Source: CAVSUB01 sp963816725
GTDB taxonomy: Bacteria > Acidobacteriota > Vicinamibacteria > Vicinamibacterales > 2-12-FULL-66-21
Direction of reading: 5' to 3'
NCBI GenBank assembly: GCA_963816725.1
Contig: CAWFMC010000007.1
Span: forward strand, 310,001-374,000
Length of the DNA: 64,000 bases
Under the pieces are notes generated by a model. The model was not told where the DNA came from. It worked only from the letters and a program-made list of their open reading frames with translations, and ran no database searches. Positions 17,796-25,717 of the stretch are shown in pieces. Position 1 is the first letter of the stretch; every line of letters starts with the position of its first letter. A program made the position numbers and the translations under genes.

Positions 17796-17955
17796 TAGGG
17801 ACTCGGGACCGGGGACCAGGGACCAGGGACCGGGGGGTTCTGGGTTCAAGGTTCAGGGTTCAAGGTTCAGCGGTTCAACGTTCGGGCGTGAACGCGCCAA
17901 GTTTCGACCTTGACGCCACAACCTGAACGCCAGATCCCCGGTCCCTGGTCCCTAT
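17796..17955. repeat. Inverted word-repeat array R4 (GGGACC outside, GGTTCA inside)
   Basis: It sits between the symporter and msrA, both leftward. The outer left arm is GGGACTCGGGACCGGGGACC and further GGGACC words (17799-17836), then GGTTCAAGG/GGTTCAGGG words to 17880. The far right end (about 17934-17955) carries the complement, GGTCCCTGGTCCCTAT. Some TTGAACC/TTCAGG complements lie between. A 22-base stretch (17851-17872) is identical to 44649-44670 in array R9, and both arrays share the same nesting order. Confidence 0.8.
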
Positions 17956-17978
17956 GGCGGCGGCCGAAGGCCGGCGCC

Positions 17979-18626
17979 CTACGCGGTGGTAGCTACGCCG
18001 ACGGGGCAGGTCACGCCGGTGCCCCCGAGGCCGCAGTAGCCGTCGGGATTCTTGGCGAGATACTGCTGGTGGTAGTCCTCGGCGTAATAGAACTCGGGCG
18101 CGGGGAGGATCTCGGTCGTGATGGTGCCGTAGCCGCGCCGGGCCAGCTCCGCTTGATACGCATCGCGCGATCGTTCGGCGGCGGCGTGCTGGGCCTCGTC
18201 GAAGTAATACACGCCGGAACGGTACTGGGTGCCGACGTCGTTCCCCTGGCGCATGCCCTGCGTCGGGTTGTGGTTCTCCCAGAACGTCTTGAGCAGCGTG
18301 TCGTACGACACCTTGGCCGGATCGAAGAGGACCAGGACCACTTCGTTGTGGCCGGTCATGCCGCTGCACACCTCGCGATACGTGGGATTCGGCGAATAGC
18401 CGGCCGCATAGCCGACGGCCGTGGAATAGACGCCGGGCAGCTGCCAGAACTTCTTTTCGGCGCCCCAGAAGCAACCCATCCCGAACAGGGCCTTCTGAAG
18501 CCCGTCGGGAAACGGCGCGGTCAGGCGCGCACCGTTCACGAAGTGACGTTCGGGCACGGCCATCGCCTCGGCCCTTCCTGGCAGCGCCTTGTCCTTGGAG
18601 GGTATTCTGGTTTTTTCGAAGAACAC
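17979..18626 (-). CDS. msrA: Peptide methionine sulfoxide reductase MsrA
   Basis: 215 residues; the start is a GTG seven bases after AAGGAG. It reduces methionine-S-sulfoxide in proteins. Catalytic Cys52 lies in GMGCFWGAEKKFW, followed by the substrate pocket region YSTAVGYAAGYSPNPTYREV, TGHNEVVLVLFDP and FWENHNPTQGMRQGNDVGTQ. No export signal is seen, so probably cytoplasmic. The extra N-terminal 45 residues before the core are longer than in the minimal enzyme. MsrB is encoded separately near 25.3 kb. Confidence 0.97.
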   Translation of the reverse strand: MFFEKTRIPSKDKALPGRAEAMAVPERHFVNGARLTAPFPDGLQKALFGMGCFWGAEKKFWQLPGVYSTAVGYAAGYSPNPTYREVCSGMTGHNEVVLVLFDPAKVSYDTLLKTFWENHNPTQGMRQGNDVGTQYRSGVYYFDEAQHAAAERSRDAYQAELARRGYGTITTEILPAPEFYYAEDYHQQYLAKNPDGYCGLGGTGVTCPVGVATTA

Positions 18627-18656
18627 TGGGATCTCCTTGCGCTTATCGGCTTGGTG

Positions 18657-18864
18657 CTACGGGCTTCAGGCTACGGGCCAGCTCACAGGGAGCCAGTCTG
18701 ACGCCTGGCTTCAGGCTGAAGCTACGGACCAGCACTGGTTGCACGAACACGAGTGATCGCCGCGGCCGCACTTTCAACCGGCTCCCACGACCAGAGGACC
18801 CTGTCGTCTGCAGCCTGTAGCCTGTCCCGCCCTGAGCCCTGAGCCCTGAGCCGTTAGCCCTTAC
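18657..18864. repeat. Inverted word-repeat array R5 (CAGGCTACGGG / CCTGTAGCCTG)
   Basis: It fills the gap between msrA and the GT-C gene, both leftward. The left arm words are CTACGGGCTTCAGGCTACGG, GCTTCAGGCTGAAGCTACGG; the right arm has GCAGCCTGTAGCCTGTCCC and CCTGAGCCCTGAGCCCTGAG ending in CGTTAGCCC. The word differs from R1-R4 but the architecture (G-rich left arm, C-rich right arm) is the same. The 11-mer GCTTCAGGCTA recurs in array R7. Confidence 0.75.
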
Positions 18865-18892
18865 CTTCACGCTTTGACGGTCCGCTCCCCCT

Positions 18893-20533
18893 CTATCGAC
18901 GCTCGCGCGCTGAGCCGGGATCCATTGGCACCGGAACCGGCAACTCCTCCACCATTCGCAGGATGTTAGCGTCCAGCGCCTCCCGGCTGTCCAGCTGGAG
19001 GAGCACTTCGGCAACGGTCCTCAAGGCAGGATACTCGCGTTCGGTGACCTTCGAAAGCTGGCCGCTGTCCGGATCCCAGCGCAGGACCACGACCGGGCCG
19101 GGGTGCGCGTGCCAGTCGTGCAGGATGCGCTTCGTGTCGTCCAGCCACTGCCCGCGGCAGCAGTGCAGCAGCCACGGCGTGATGATGAACGCGCGACCTG
19201 TCAGATCGGTCCGGGTGTAAGGCGGACGGACGGAGAACGGCACCGCCCACTCCCAGCTGCGCGTCGGCGCCCCGGCGATCACCAGCGACCCCTGCGGCGA
19301 TGCCAGCACCTCGCGCCGGACGTCGACCACGGCGTGATGTGAGACGGCGGCCATACGATTCCACTCCCCGACGACCGCGGTCAGGCGGACGGCGTAGAAC
19401 ACGCAGACGGCGACCGCGACCGCACTCACCAGGCGATGGCGGCCGAGGGTCCGGGCGCGGAGCCACGCGAGGTCCGCGAGAATGCCGAGGGCGAGTGCCC
19501 AGCCGGCGGCGGCCAGGTAGACGTGCCGCGGTGACTCGTAACCCGCAACAGCGGTCGGCGCCACACCGATGATCCACCACAGCGGCCCGAAGAACAGCAG
19601 CAGCGCCAGCGCCCGCCGGCCCGACTCCGGAGGCAGACGCCGCAACAGGATCACCGCCGCTATCGCGCACGCGATCACTACCGCCCAGGGGGCGAGGTTC
19701 GCCGACACGCGGCCGACGAGCACGTTGGCCAGGTGATGCTGGAACAGCAGCCCGAAGTAGCGCGCCCCGGCCGCGTTCAGCGTGCTCTCCCGCACCACCT
19801 GCCCGAACAGCACCAGCCGCAGCGCCAGGTAGGCGGCCGTCAACAGCGCGAACGGAAGGTAGGCGCGAACGCGTGGCCACCACGCCGTCGGCCAGCCCAG
19901 GACGACGAGGTCCCACGCCGCCAGGGTCGCGACCATCGTGATGGTCGTCTGCTTGGTGAAGAGCGCGACGAACAACAGCACCAGCGACAGCGCGTACCAG
20001 CCGCGCTCCCGCGATCCCGTGTCGCGCCAGCGCGCGAACGCCCAGAACGACAGCATGTAAAAGAGCGCCGGCATCGAGTCCACCCGGCCGGTGATCCAGG
20101 CCACGGTCTCGCCGTGCACCGGGAGGAGCACGAATATCGCGGCCGCGAGCGTCGCGGCCGGCAGGGTGAGACGCGCGGCCTGCAACGCAATCGCGAGGAC
20201 CGCCAGCCCGTTCGCAGCGTGCAGCGCGATGTTCAGCACGTGGTGCAGAAACGGCGACGCCGCCCCGCCCAGCGACGTGAGCTGGTAGGACAGCGCGGGG
20301 AACGGCCGCACCTCGTCCGGCGTGTGCCCCCAGATCTGATCCATCCACGACGTCACGAACCAGCGCGGAAAGTAGCCGGCAGGCTTGCCCGACAGCAAGG
20401 CGACGACCCCGAAGTCGTCACGCACGAAGTAGTTGTTGATTGTGGACAGGTACGGCAGCGTCGCCGCCAGGCACACCGCCAGCGCCGCCCACGCGACGGA
20501 TGTTCCGCGCCGATCCGGAGCGGCAGCGTTCAT
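18893..20533 (-). CDS. Polytopic GT-C-type glycosyltransferase-like membrane protein
   Basis: 546 residues from the ATG at 20533, which overlaps the TGA of the upstream GT2 gene by four bases. About ten to eleven membrane helices. After the first helix comes the lumenal loop FVRDDFGVVALL with adjacent acidic residues, the typical GT-C catalytic position, then YLALRLVLFGQ and a C-terminal soluble domain (about 430-546). GT-C enzymes use polyprenyl-phosphate sugars as donors, which fits the neighbouring GT2 polyprenyl-phosphate glycosyltransferase. Last gene of the glycosylation operon; the acceptor is unknown. Confidence 0.78.
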   Translation of the reverse strand: MNAAAPDRRGTSVAWAALAVCLAATLPYLSTINNYFVRDDFGVVALLSGKPAGYFPRWFVTSWMDQIWGHTPDEVRPFPALSYQLTSLGGAASPFLHHVLNIALHAANGLAVLAIALQAARLTLPAATLAAAIFVLLPVHGETVAWITGRVDSMPALFYMLSFWAFARWRDTGSRERGWYALSLVLLFVALFTKQTTITMVATLAAWDLVVLGWPTAWWPRVRAYLPFALLTAAYLALRLVLFGQVVRESTLNAAGARYFGLLFQHHLANVLVGRVSANLAPWAVVIACAIAAVILLRRLPPESGRRALALLLFFGPLWWIIGVAPTAVAGYESPRHVYLAAAGWALALGILADLAWLRARTLGRHRLVSAVAVAVCVFYAVRLTAVVGEWNRMAAVSHHAVVDVRREVLASPQGSLVIAGAPTRSWEWAVPFSVRPPYTRTDLTGRAFIITPWLLHCCRGQWLDDTKRILHDWHAHPGPVVVLRWDPDSGQLSKVTEREYPALRTVAEVLLQLDSREALDANILRMVEELPVPVPMDPGSARERR

Positions 20534-21231
20534 CGCAGACGGTATCTCACGATCAGCGCGATCATGCGGAGTCCCGTGCGGAGCGCGCCCGAAAAGCTGC
20601 CGGTGATCTTCGACTCGCCCACCCGGCCGCGATAGTTCACCGGAATCTCGATCACCTTGAGGCGGTGCCGGAGCGCCAGGATCACCATCTCGGGGAGAAA
20701 GTGCGACCCGCCGACAGTCAACTCGGCGCGAATCTGCTCCACGGCGGCGCGGTGCGTCAGCCGCAGGGTACACCCGCAATCGCTCAGCGACGGCCCGCCG
20801 TGCAGGACCTGCAGCAGCTTGGCGACGGTCCAGTTGCCCATCCGCAGGAACCAGCCCATGTTCGCCTGATCCCAAATCAACTCACGCGTCGTCCGCGTCC
20901 CGCACACCATGTCGAAATCGTCGGCGTAGGCCAGGAGCTTCAGGACGTCGCGGCCGATGAACGTGCCGTCCGGTTCCGCCAGGATGACGATGTCGCCGGT
21001 GGCCTCGGCCAGTCCGCGCCGCAGCGCGAAGCCGTATCCCTGCCGCGTCTCCGTGACCACCCGCGCCGGCGTGGCGGCCGCCTGCGCGGCGGTCCGATCG
21101 CGCGAGTTGTTGTCGACCACGACAATCTCGTCGACTACATCGCTGATCAGGAAGTCCTCGATCGCCGGGCGGATGTACTGCTCCTCGTTGTAGGCCGGAA
21201 AGACGACGCTGACGGTCTTGCCTCTGTGCAC
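20530..21231 (-). CDS. Family 2 glycosyltransferase, polyprenyl-phosphate sugar synthase type
   Basis: 233 residues from a GTG at 21231, two bases after the preceding stop. GT-A fold: VSVVFPAYNEEQYIRPAIED at the start, VVDNNSRDRT (nucleotide site), ALRRGLAEATGDIVILAEPD where the acidic EPDGTF replaces DxD, and CTLRLTHRAAVEQI. No membrane helices at the C-terminus, like DPM1-type short forms. It probably transfers a sugar from a nucleotide to a polyprenyl phosphate at the cytoplasmic face. It overlaps the GT-C gene by four bases. Confidence 0.88.
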   Translation of the reverse strand: MHRGKTVSVVFPAYNEEQYIRPAIEDFLISDVVDEIVVVDNNSRDRTAAQAAATPARVVTETRQGYGFALRRGLAEATGDIVILAEPDGTFIGRDVLKLLAYADDFDMVCGTRTTRELIWDQANMGWFLRMGNWTVAKLLQVLHGGPSLSDCGCTLRLTHRAAVEQIRAELTVGGSHFLPEMVILALRHRLKVIEIPVNYRGRVGESKITGSFSGALRTGLRMIALIVRYRLR

Positions 21232-21233
21232 AG

Positions 21234-21875
21234 TCAGCCCTTCTCCGCGACGAGCAGCATCTGGCCGGCCAGCGGCCGGATCGGTGAGCGCAGGTAGGCG
21301 CGCACCAGCCAGGGCTTCACCGGCAGCCGGCTCTCGCGCATCGAGTAAGGCAGGAAGCGCGGCTCGACCCGCAGCATCCGCAGCCCTTTCGACCGGAGCA
21401 GATTGGCCAGCGACACGTGCGTGAAGGTGGAGCGATGGGTGTAGTCGTCGAAGTAATGGCGATAGGCGTAGCGGAAGTTCGGCTGCATGACGATCACCCG
21501 TCCGCCACGGCGCAGCAGCCGCACCGTTTCCGCAATCAGGCTCGCGGCGGCGTCCGGCTCGAAATGCTCGATCACGTTCGACGCAAGCACCAGGTCGAAG
21601 CTCTCGTCGGCGAACTGCGTCAGCCCGGTCGACAGATCCAGGACGACGGCTTCGACACCCGGGGCGGCGTGACGCGCGACCTCGGGCCAGGCATCCACGG
21701 CGACTCGTCGTGTGCCCGAGAGCGCATTGATCCAGCAGCAATAGCCCGCGCCAATCTCGAGCACGCGCGCGTCCTTCGGCACCCAGCGGCGGACGTACTC
21801 GGCAATCACCGTCCAGACGACCTCTCGCGCCGGATCCGGCGGGAGATGCACGTCGTGGTAGCCCGCGGCGCTCAT
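21234..21875 (-). CDS. SAM-dependent class I methyltransferase
   Basis: 213 residues. Rossmann-type methyltransferase with motif I VLEIGAGYCCWINAL, acidic strand-2 end VAVDAWPE, motif near FDLVLASNVIEHF (Methyltransf_11 signature) and LLRRGGRVIVMQPNFRYAYR. Such enzymes in surface-glycan operons methylate sugars or lipid carriers; the substrate here is unknown. Its ATG overlaps the stop of the epimerase gene (ATGA) and its own stop is two bases before the GT2 start, so all four genes are translationally coupled. Confidence 0.9.
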   Translation of the reverse strand: MSAAGYHDVHLPPDPAREVVWTVIAEYVRRWVPKDARVLEIGAGYCCWINALSGTRRVAVDAWPEVARHAAPGVEAVVLDLSTGLTQFADESFDLVLASNVIEHFEPDAAASLIAETVRLLRRGGRVIVMQPNFRYAYRHYFDDYTHRSTFTHVSLANLLRSKGLRMLRVEPRFLPYSMRESRLPVKPWLVRAYLRSPIRPLAGQMLLVAEKG

Positions 21876-22867
21876 ACGCTGCGCCAGGCGGCCGGCAGAT
21901 TCCGCTCGACCTCGATCCCGTCGAACACAGTCCCGGACCGCGCGCCGTGCGCCCGCGCCCAGGCGGCCATCCGGGCCAGCCCGTCCTGAAGCGTGGTCGC
22001 CTGCCGCGCACCGAACACGGCCGTGAGGCGCTCATGACTCGAATACGCGTCGCGGACCTCGGACCGGGCCGGCAGGTGCACGACCTGCGGCTCGACACCC
22101 ATCGCCGCGGCGACCTCGATGGCGAGCTGGTTCAGCGTGAACGGCTGATCGGCCCCGACGTTGAACACCTGATCCCAGGCGGTGTCCTGCTCGATCGCCT
22201 CCGCCATCACCGGCGCGACATCGTCGACATAGCTGAACGCGCGCGTCTGCGTGCCGTCGCCGAAGATTGTCATCGGCCGGCCGTGCAGAATCTGGTTCAT
22301 GAAGATCCCGACCACGTTCCGGTACCGGTCTCCGATGTTCTGGCGAGGTCCGTACACGTTGTGCGGCCGGAAGACGATGGAGCGGAGGCCGAACATGTCG
22401 CGGGCGCATCGCAGGTCCTGCTCGACGGCGAGCTTGGCGATGCCGTAGGGATCTTCCGGATGCGGCGGCGTGTCCTCGCTGAACGTCCCCTCCGTGCCGC
22501 CGTAGACGGCGATCGACGACGCGAAGACGAACCCCTTGACGTCGTGGTTCACCGCCGCGTTGATCAGGTTCACGCTCCCGATCACGTTGTTGGTGTAGTT
22601 GAACCGGCGGATGAAATGGCTCAGCCCCTCGGCCGCGTAGGCCGCGAGATGGTAGACGTACTCGAAGGAGGTCTGGGCGAACAGCCCATCCACGGCGCCC
22701 GCATCGCTGACGCTGGCAGTCACGAGACGCGCGGCGGCCGGCACGTTGTCGCGGAAACCGCCGGAGAGATCGTCCAGCACGACCACCTCGTGACCGCGCC
22801 CGATCAGCGCGTCGGCGACGTGCGATCCGATGAAGCCGGCGCCGCCGGTGACGAGCACGCGAGCCAT
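21872..22867 (-). CDS. NAD-dependent nucleotide-sugar epimerase/dehydratase
   Basis: 331 residues of the extended short-chain dehydrogenase family. N-terminal NAD site VLVTGGAGFIGSHVADALIG with the GxxGxxG pattern, DLSGGFRDN, catalytic FASSIAVYGG (Ser) and DPYGIAKLAVEQDL (YxxxK), then FRPHNVYGPRQNIGDRYRNV and FVSYVDDVA-like AFSYVDDVAPVM. Closest in type to UDP-glucose 4-epimerase or UDP-glucuronate epimerase/decarboxylase; the exact sugar cannot be told. First gene of the glycosylation block, 5 bases after the zinc-ribbon gene. Confidence 0.93.
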   Translation of the reverse strand: MARVLVTGGAGFIGSHVADALIGRGHEVVVLDDLSGGFRDNVPAAARLVTASVSDAGAVDGLFAQTSFEYVYHLAAYAAEGLSHFIRRFNYTNNVIGSVNLINAAVNHDVKGFVFASSIAVYGGTEGTFSEDTPPHPEDPYGIAKLAVEQDLRCARDMFGLRSIVFRPHNVYGPRQNIGDRYRNVVGIFMNQILHGRPMTIFGDGTQTRAFSYVDDVAPVMAEAIEQDTAWDQVFNVGADQPFTLNQLAIEVAAAMGVEPQVVHLPARSEVRDAYSSHERLTAVFGARQATTLQDGLARMAAWARAHGARSGTVFDGIEVERNLPAAWRSV

Positions 22868-22872
22868 CCCGG

Positions 22873-23964
22873 TCAGTCCTGCAGCCAGAGCACGATCAGC
22901 ACGACGATCAGCGCGAGCACCACGAGCAGCGCGATCTTCCAGGCGCTCTTCGGATACTCTCCGGCCATCTTGCCGGTATAGCCGTTGACCAGCAGACGGA
23001 AGGGGCGCGCGCCGTAGTTATAAGTGAGCAGCCAGATCGGCACGAGCACGTGCTTGAAGGTCTGGTTCGAGAACGTCGGCTGGATCTGGAGATTGCGATA
23101 GGTGTCACCCGGGATCTGCGCCGCGGCCAGCCGCTGCAGCTCGCTGTTCATCGCCGCCCGGGATCGCTCCGCGGCATCGAACAGCACGACCTGATAATGC
23201 TCGACGACGAAGCCTGACAGGAAGGCGGTCGAGTACGGCACGAGCTCGGTGGTGGTCGGGAACGGCTCGATCTGCTTGAGCAATGACAGCGATACGCCCT
23301 GTGTCCCCGGCACCGGCTCGTCGTCAAAGAAATGATCGACCACGCCGGAGGCCGGCTCCCAGCGCACGTGACGCACCTGACGGGTCTCCGTCCGCCCGTT
23401 GGTCCTGACCGTCTCGGTCGTGTAGTAGTAATGCCCCGCTTCGGCCGTCCACGGACAGACCGCCTGCGCATCGAACGTCCAATACGGGATGTACAGCCCG
23501 TGCAGGCGATCGACCAGGGCGCGTCTCTTGAACGCGTTGGGGGCCAGCCACTTGCTGGCGTACCACGCGCGCATCTGCTCGCGGACCTGGGTCTCCGTGA
23601 TCTTGAACGGGAGCAGGCTCTGCGGCCGGATCGGGGCCTTGATCTCCGTGTAGTCGACCAGCGCCGGCGATCCGCAGAACTCGCAGTTCTGCCCCACCCG
23701 TTCGGGGTCGAATACCGTGACGGCCTTGCAGCTCTGACACTGCACCGTCCGCTTCTCGGCCAGCCAGCCGCGTTCGTCGTCGGGCAGCTCACGCAGCGCC
23801 TTCGCCAGATCGAGCTCGACGATCTCGCCGGACGCTTCATCGACCTTGAACGGCGTCGAGGTACCGCAAAACGGGCACACCAGCGCCTGCCTGGCGGGAT
23901 TCCACTCCGCCTGCGCGCCGCAGGCGGCGCACGGATACTTGGCGACAGCGCTGATCTCGGGCAT
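22873..23964 (-). CDS. Zinc-ribbon membrane-anchored protein (YdjG-like)
   Basis: 363 residues from the ATG at 23964. Two tandem zinc ribbons: CAACGAQAEWNPARQALVCP-FC (about 12-34) and CQSC with CEFCGSPA (about 76-102). A central soluble domain (about 110-330) follows, with YIPYWTFDAQAVCPWTAEAG and HVLVPIWLLTYNYG, and a C-terminal tail anchor (IALLVVLALIVVLIVLW). In Bacillus the ydjFGHI cluster pairs such a ribbon protein with an SPFH protein and a PspA homologue; here the SPFH gene is directly upstream but no PspA is present. Probably a membrane-stress adaptor. Confidence 0.8.
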   Translation of the reverse strand: MPEISAVAKYPCAACGAQAEWNPARQALVCPFCGTSTPFKVDEASGEIVELDLAKALRELPDDERGWLAEKRTVQCQSCKAVTVFDPERVGQNCEFCGSPALVDYTEIKAPIRPQSLLPFKITETQVREQMRAWYASKWLAPNAFKRRALVDRLHGLYIPYWTFDAQAVCPWTAEAGHYYYTTETVRTNGRTETRQVRHVRWEPASGVVDHFFDDEPVPGTQGVSLSLLKQIEPFPTTTELVPYSTAFLSGFVVEHYQVVLFDAAERSRAAMNSELQRLAAAQIPGDTYRNLQIQPTFSNQTFKHVLVPIWLLTYNYGARPFRLLVNGYTGKMAGEYPKSAWKIALLVVLALIVVLIVLWLQD

Positions 23965-23969
23965 GAGGA

Positions 23970-24088
23970 AAGCTTCGAGCTGCCAGCTTCGGCTACCAGG
24001 CAAGAGCGCCAGCTGACTAGTGACACTCGTTGGCTTGATGCCGCAACGAGAGACGCTGGAAACTGGAAGCTGGAAGCTGGAAGCTGAT
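23970..24088. repeat. Inverted word-repeat array R6 (CCAGCTTC / GGAAGCTG)
   Basis: A short array between the SPFH and zinc-ribbon genes, both leftward and probably co-transcribed. The left arm has AGCTTCGAGCTGCCAGCTTC (23971-23990); the right arm repeats TGGAAGC words four times (from 24056 to 24086). The two can pair inside the mRNA between the genes. The words are unlike the GGTTC type, but the palindromic design is the same. Confidence 0.7.
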
Positions 24089-24092
24089 AGAC

Positions 24093-25139
24093 CTACTTCG
24101 CCAGATACTCCTCCACCGCTGCCCGCTTGATCCGGTACGAGCTGCCGATCTTCTTGGCCGTCAGCTCGCCCGACTCGATGATCGACATCACGTCGCTCTC
24201 CGGGACGCCGAGCAGCTTGGCGACGTCGGCGGGCGCGAGCAGGTCGGGCAGCGCCACGGCGGCGGTGGCGGCGCTCGATGCCGCGGCCGAAGGCATGCCC
24301 TGCTGCTGCATGATCTGCTGGGCGATCGACAGGCCCACTGCGAGCTCCGTCGCGGCGCCGCCCGAACCGCCGCCCTTCTCCATGCCCTGCGCCATCTGGA
24401 ACTTCACGTAGTCGTTCAGGTTGCCGACCGCGGCCATGCTCGAACGCTTGTCGATCGCGGTCTCGACCTCCGGTGGCACCGACACGTTCTCGATGATGAA
24501 GCTGGCCACCTCGAGACCGTATTTCGCCTGCACGACCGGGTTGATGATCGGCAGCAGCGCGTCGCCGAGCTCGGCGTAGCGGCTCGCGACATCGAACACC
24601 GGCACGTGCGCCGAGGCCAGCGCGTCGGCGAAGATGCTGACGATGCGCGAGCGCATCGTGTCCGTGAACTCGTCGAGACGGAAGTTTTGATCCGAGCCGG
24701 CGACCTCCTTGAGGAACAGCTTCACGTCGCTGACCCGGAAGTCGTAGGTGCCGAACGCGCGCACGCGAACGATCCCGAGATCGTTGTCGCGCATCATGAT
24801 CGGGTTCGACGTGCCCCACTTGTTGCCGGTGAAGAGGCGCGTATTGACGTAGTAGACGTCCGCCTTGAACGGCGAGTTGAAGCCGTACTTCCACGACTTC
24901 AGCTTGGTGAGGACGGGGATGTTGTCGGTGGTCAGCGTGTACTTGCCGGGGCCGAAGGTGTCGCCGAACTCCCCGAGGTAGATGAACTGGACGTGCTGGG
25001 ACTCGCGCACGATCAGCTGGGCGCCGTTCTTGATCGCCTTGTCCTCGTCCGGAAATCGGTACGACAGCGTGTCGCGCGAGTCATCGGTCCACTCGATGAC
25101 GTCGATGAACTCGCCCTTGATGAAATCCATCAGGCCCAT
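24093..25139 (-). CDS. SPFH-domain protein (YdjI-like) with C-terminal excisionase-type HTH
   Basis: 348 residues, cytoplasmic, no membrane helix. The SPFH core (about 15-235) of the virion-core/YdjI type contains NGAQLIVRESQHVQFIYLGE, FGPGKYTLTTDNIPVLTKLK and FGTYDFRVSDVKLFLKEVAG. A Gly/Ala/Gln-rich linker (about 255-295) follows. The last 50 residues form a helix-turn-helix of the MerR/excisionase-like kind: LLAPADVAKLLGVPESDVMS then GELTAKKIGSSYRI. The YdjI family normally ends in a zinc ribbon or a C-terminal tail, so the DNA-binding-like end is unusual. The downstream gene encodes a matching zinc-ribbon protein. Confidence 0.88.
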   Translation of the reverse strand: MGLMDFIKGEFIDVIEWTDDSRDTLSYRFPDEDKAIKNGAQLIVRESQHVQFIYLGEFGDTFGPGKYTLTTDNIPVLTKLKSWKYGFNSPFKADVYYVNTRLFTGNKWGTSNPIMMRDNDLGIVRVRAFGTYDFRVSDVKLFLKEVAGSDQNFRLDEFTDTMRSRIVSIFADALASAHVPVFDVASRYAELGDALLPIINPVVQAKYGLEVASFIIENVSVPPEVETAIDKRSSMAAVGNLNDYVKFQMAQGMEKGGGSGGAATELAVGLSIAQQIMQQQGMPSAAASSAATAAVALPDLLAPADVAKLLGVPESDVMSIIESGELTAKKIGSSYRIKRAAVEEYLAK

Positions 25140-25285
25140 AACATGTCCTTTCAGCTGTCGTTGGCAGTCCGGGTGTCAGCCGGACGAGAGGCATGGCGCG
25201 GAGGCCCGGGCGCGTACCCGGGACCCGCGGCCGTGGCTATTGTAGTGCCGCCGCTGATCGCCCGTGAACCACCTGAGGAGCGGTT

Positions 25286-25696
25286 CTAGGGCAGGGGTGT
25301 GAACGTCAGGGCGACGCCGTTGATGCAGTAGCGCAGGCCGGTCGGGGGCGGTCCGTCCGGGAAGACGTGGCCCAGATGGCTGCCGCAGCGGCTGCAGTGG
25401 ACCTCGGTGCGGCGCATGAACAAGGCGGTGTCGGTCGACTCGCCGATCGCGCCCTCCAGCGGCGCGAAGAAACTGGGCCAGCCGGTGCCGCTCTCGAACT
25501 TGCGATCGGCGACGAACAGCGGCTGGTTGCACGCCGCGCAGCTGAAGGTGCCGGCGCGGTGCTCGTGCAGCAGCGCGCAGGTGCCGGCCCGCTCGGTCCC
25601 ATGCTCGCGCATGACGTGATACTGCTCGGGCGTTAGGATCGCCCGCCACTCCGCTTCGGTCTTCGTGACGGGGTACGTTTCGGTCGTTTCTTTCAT
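25286..25696 (-). CDS. msrB: Peptide methionine sulfoxide reductase MsrB
   Basis: 136 residues from the ATG at 25696, which follows the strong site GGAGGT by seven bases; a GTG nine bases upstream lies too close to that site. It reduces methionine-R-sulfoxide. Zinc cysteines are in FSCAACNQ and HCSRCGSHLGHVFPDGP; the catalytic cysteine is in LRYCINGVAL; substrate region SGTGWPSFFAPLEGAIGEST. No signal peptide. It follows the HtrA-like genes by 21 bases, suggesting joint expression in repair of oxidised or misfolded proteins. Confidence 0.96.
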   Translation of the reverse strand: MKETTETYPVTKTEAEWRAILTPEQYHVMREHGTERAGTCALLHEHRAGTFSCAACNQPLFVADRKFESGTGWPSFFAPLEGAIGESTDTALFMRRTEVHCSRCGSHLGHVFPDGPPPTGLRYCINGVALTFTPLP

Positions 25697-25717
25697 CGCT
25701 GTCACCTCCGGCGCCGG

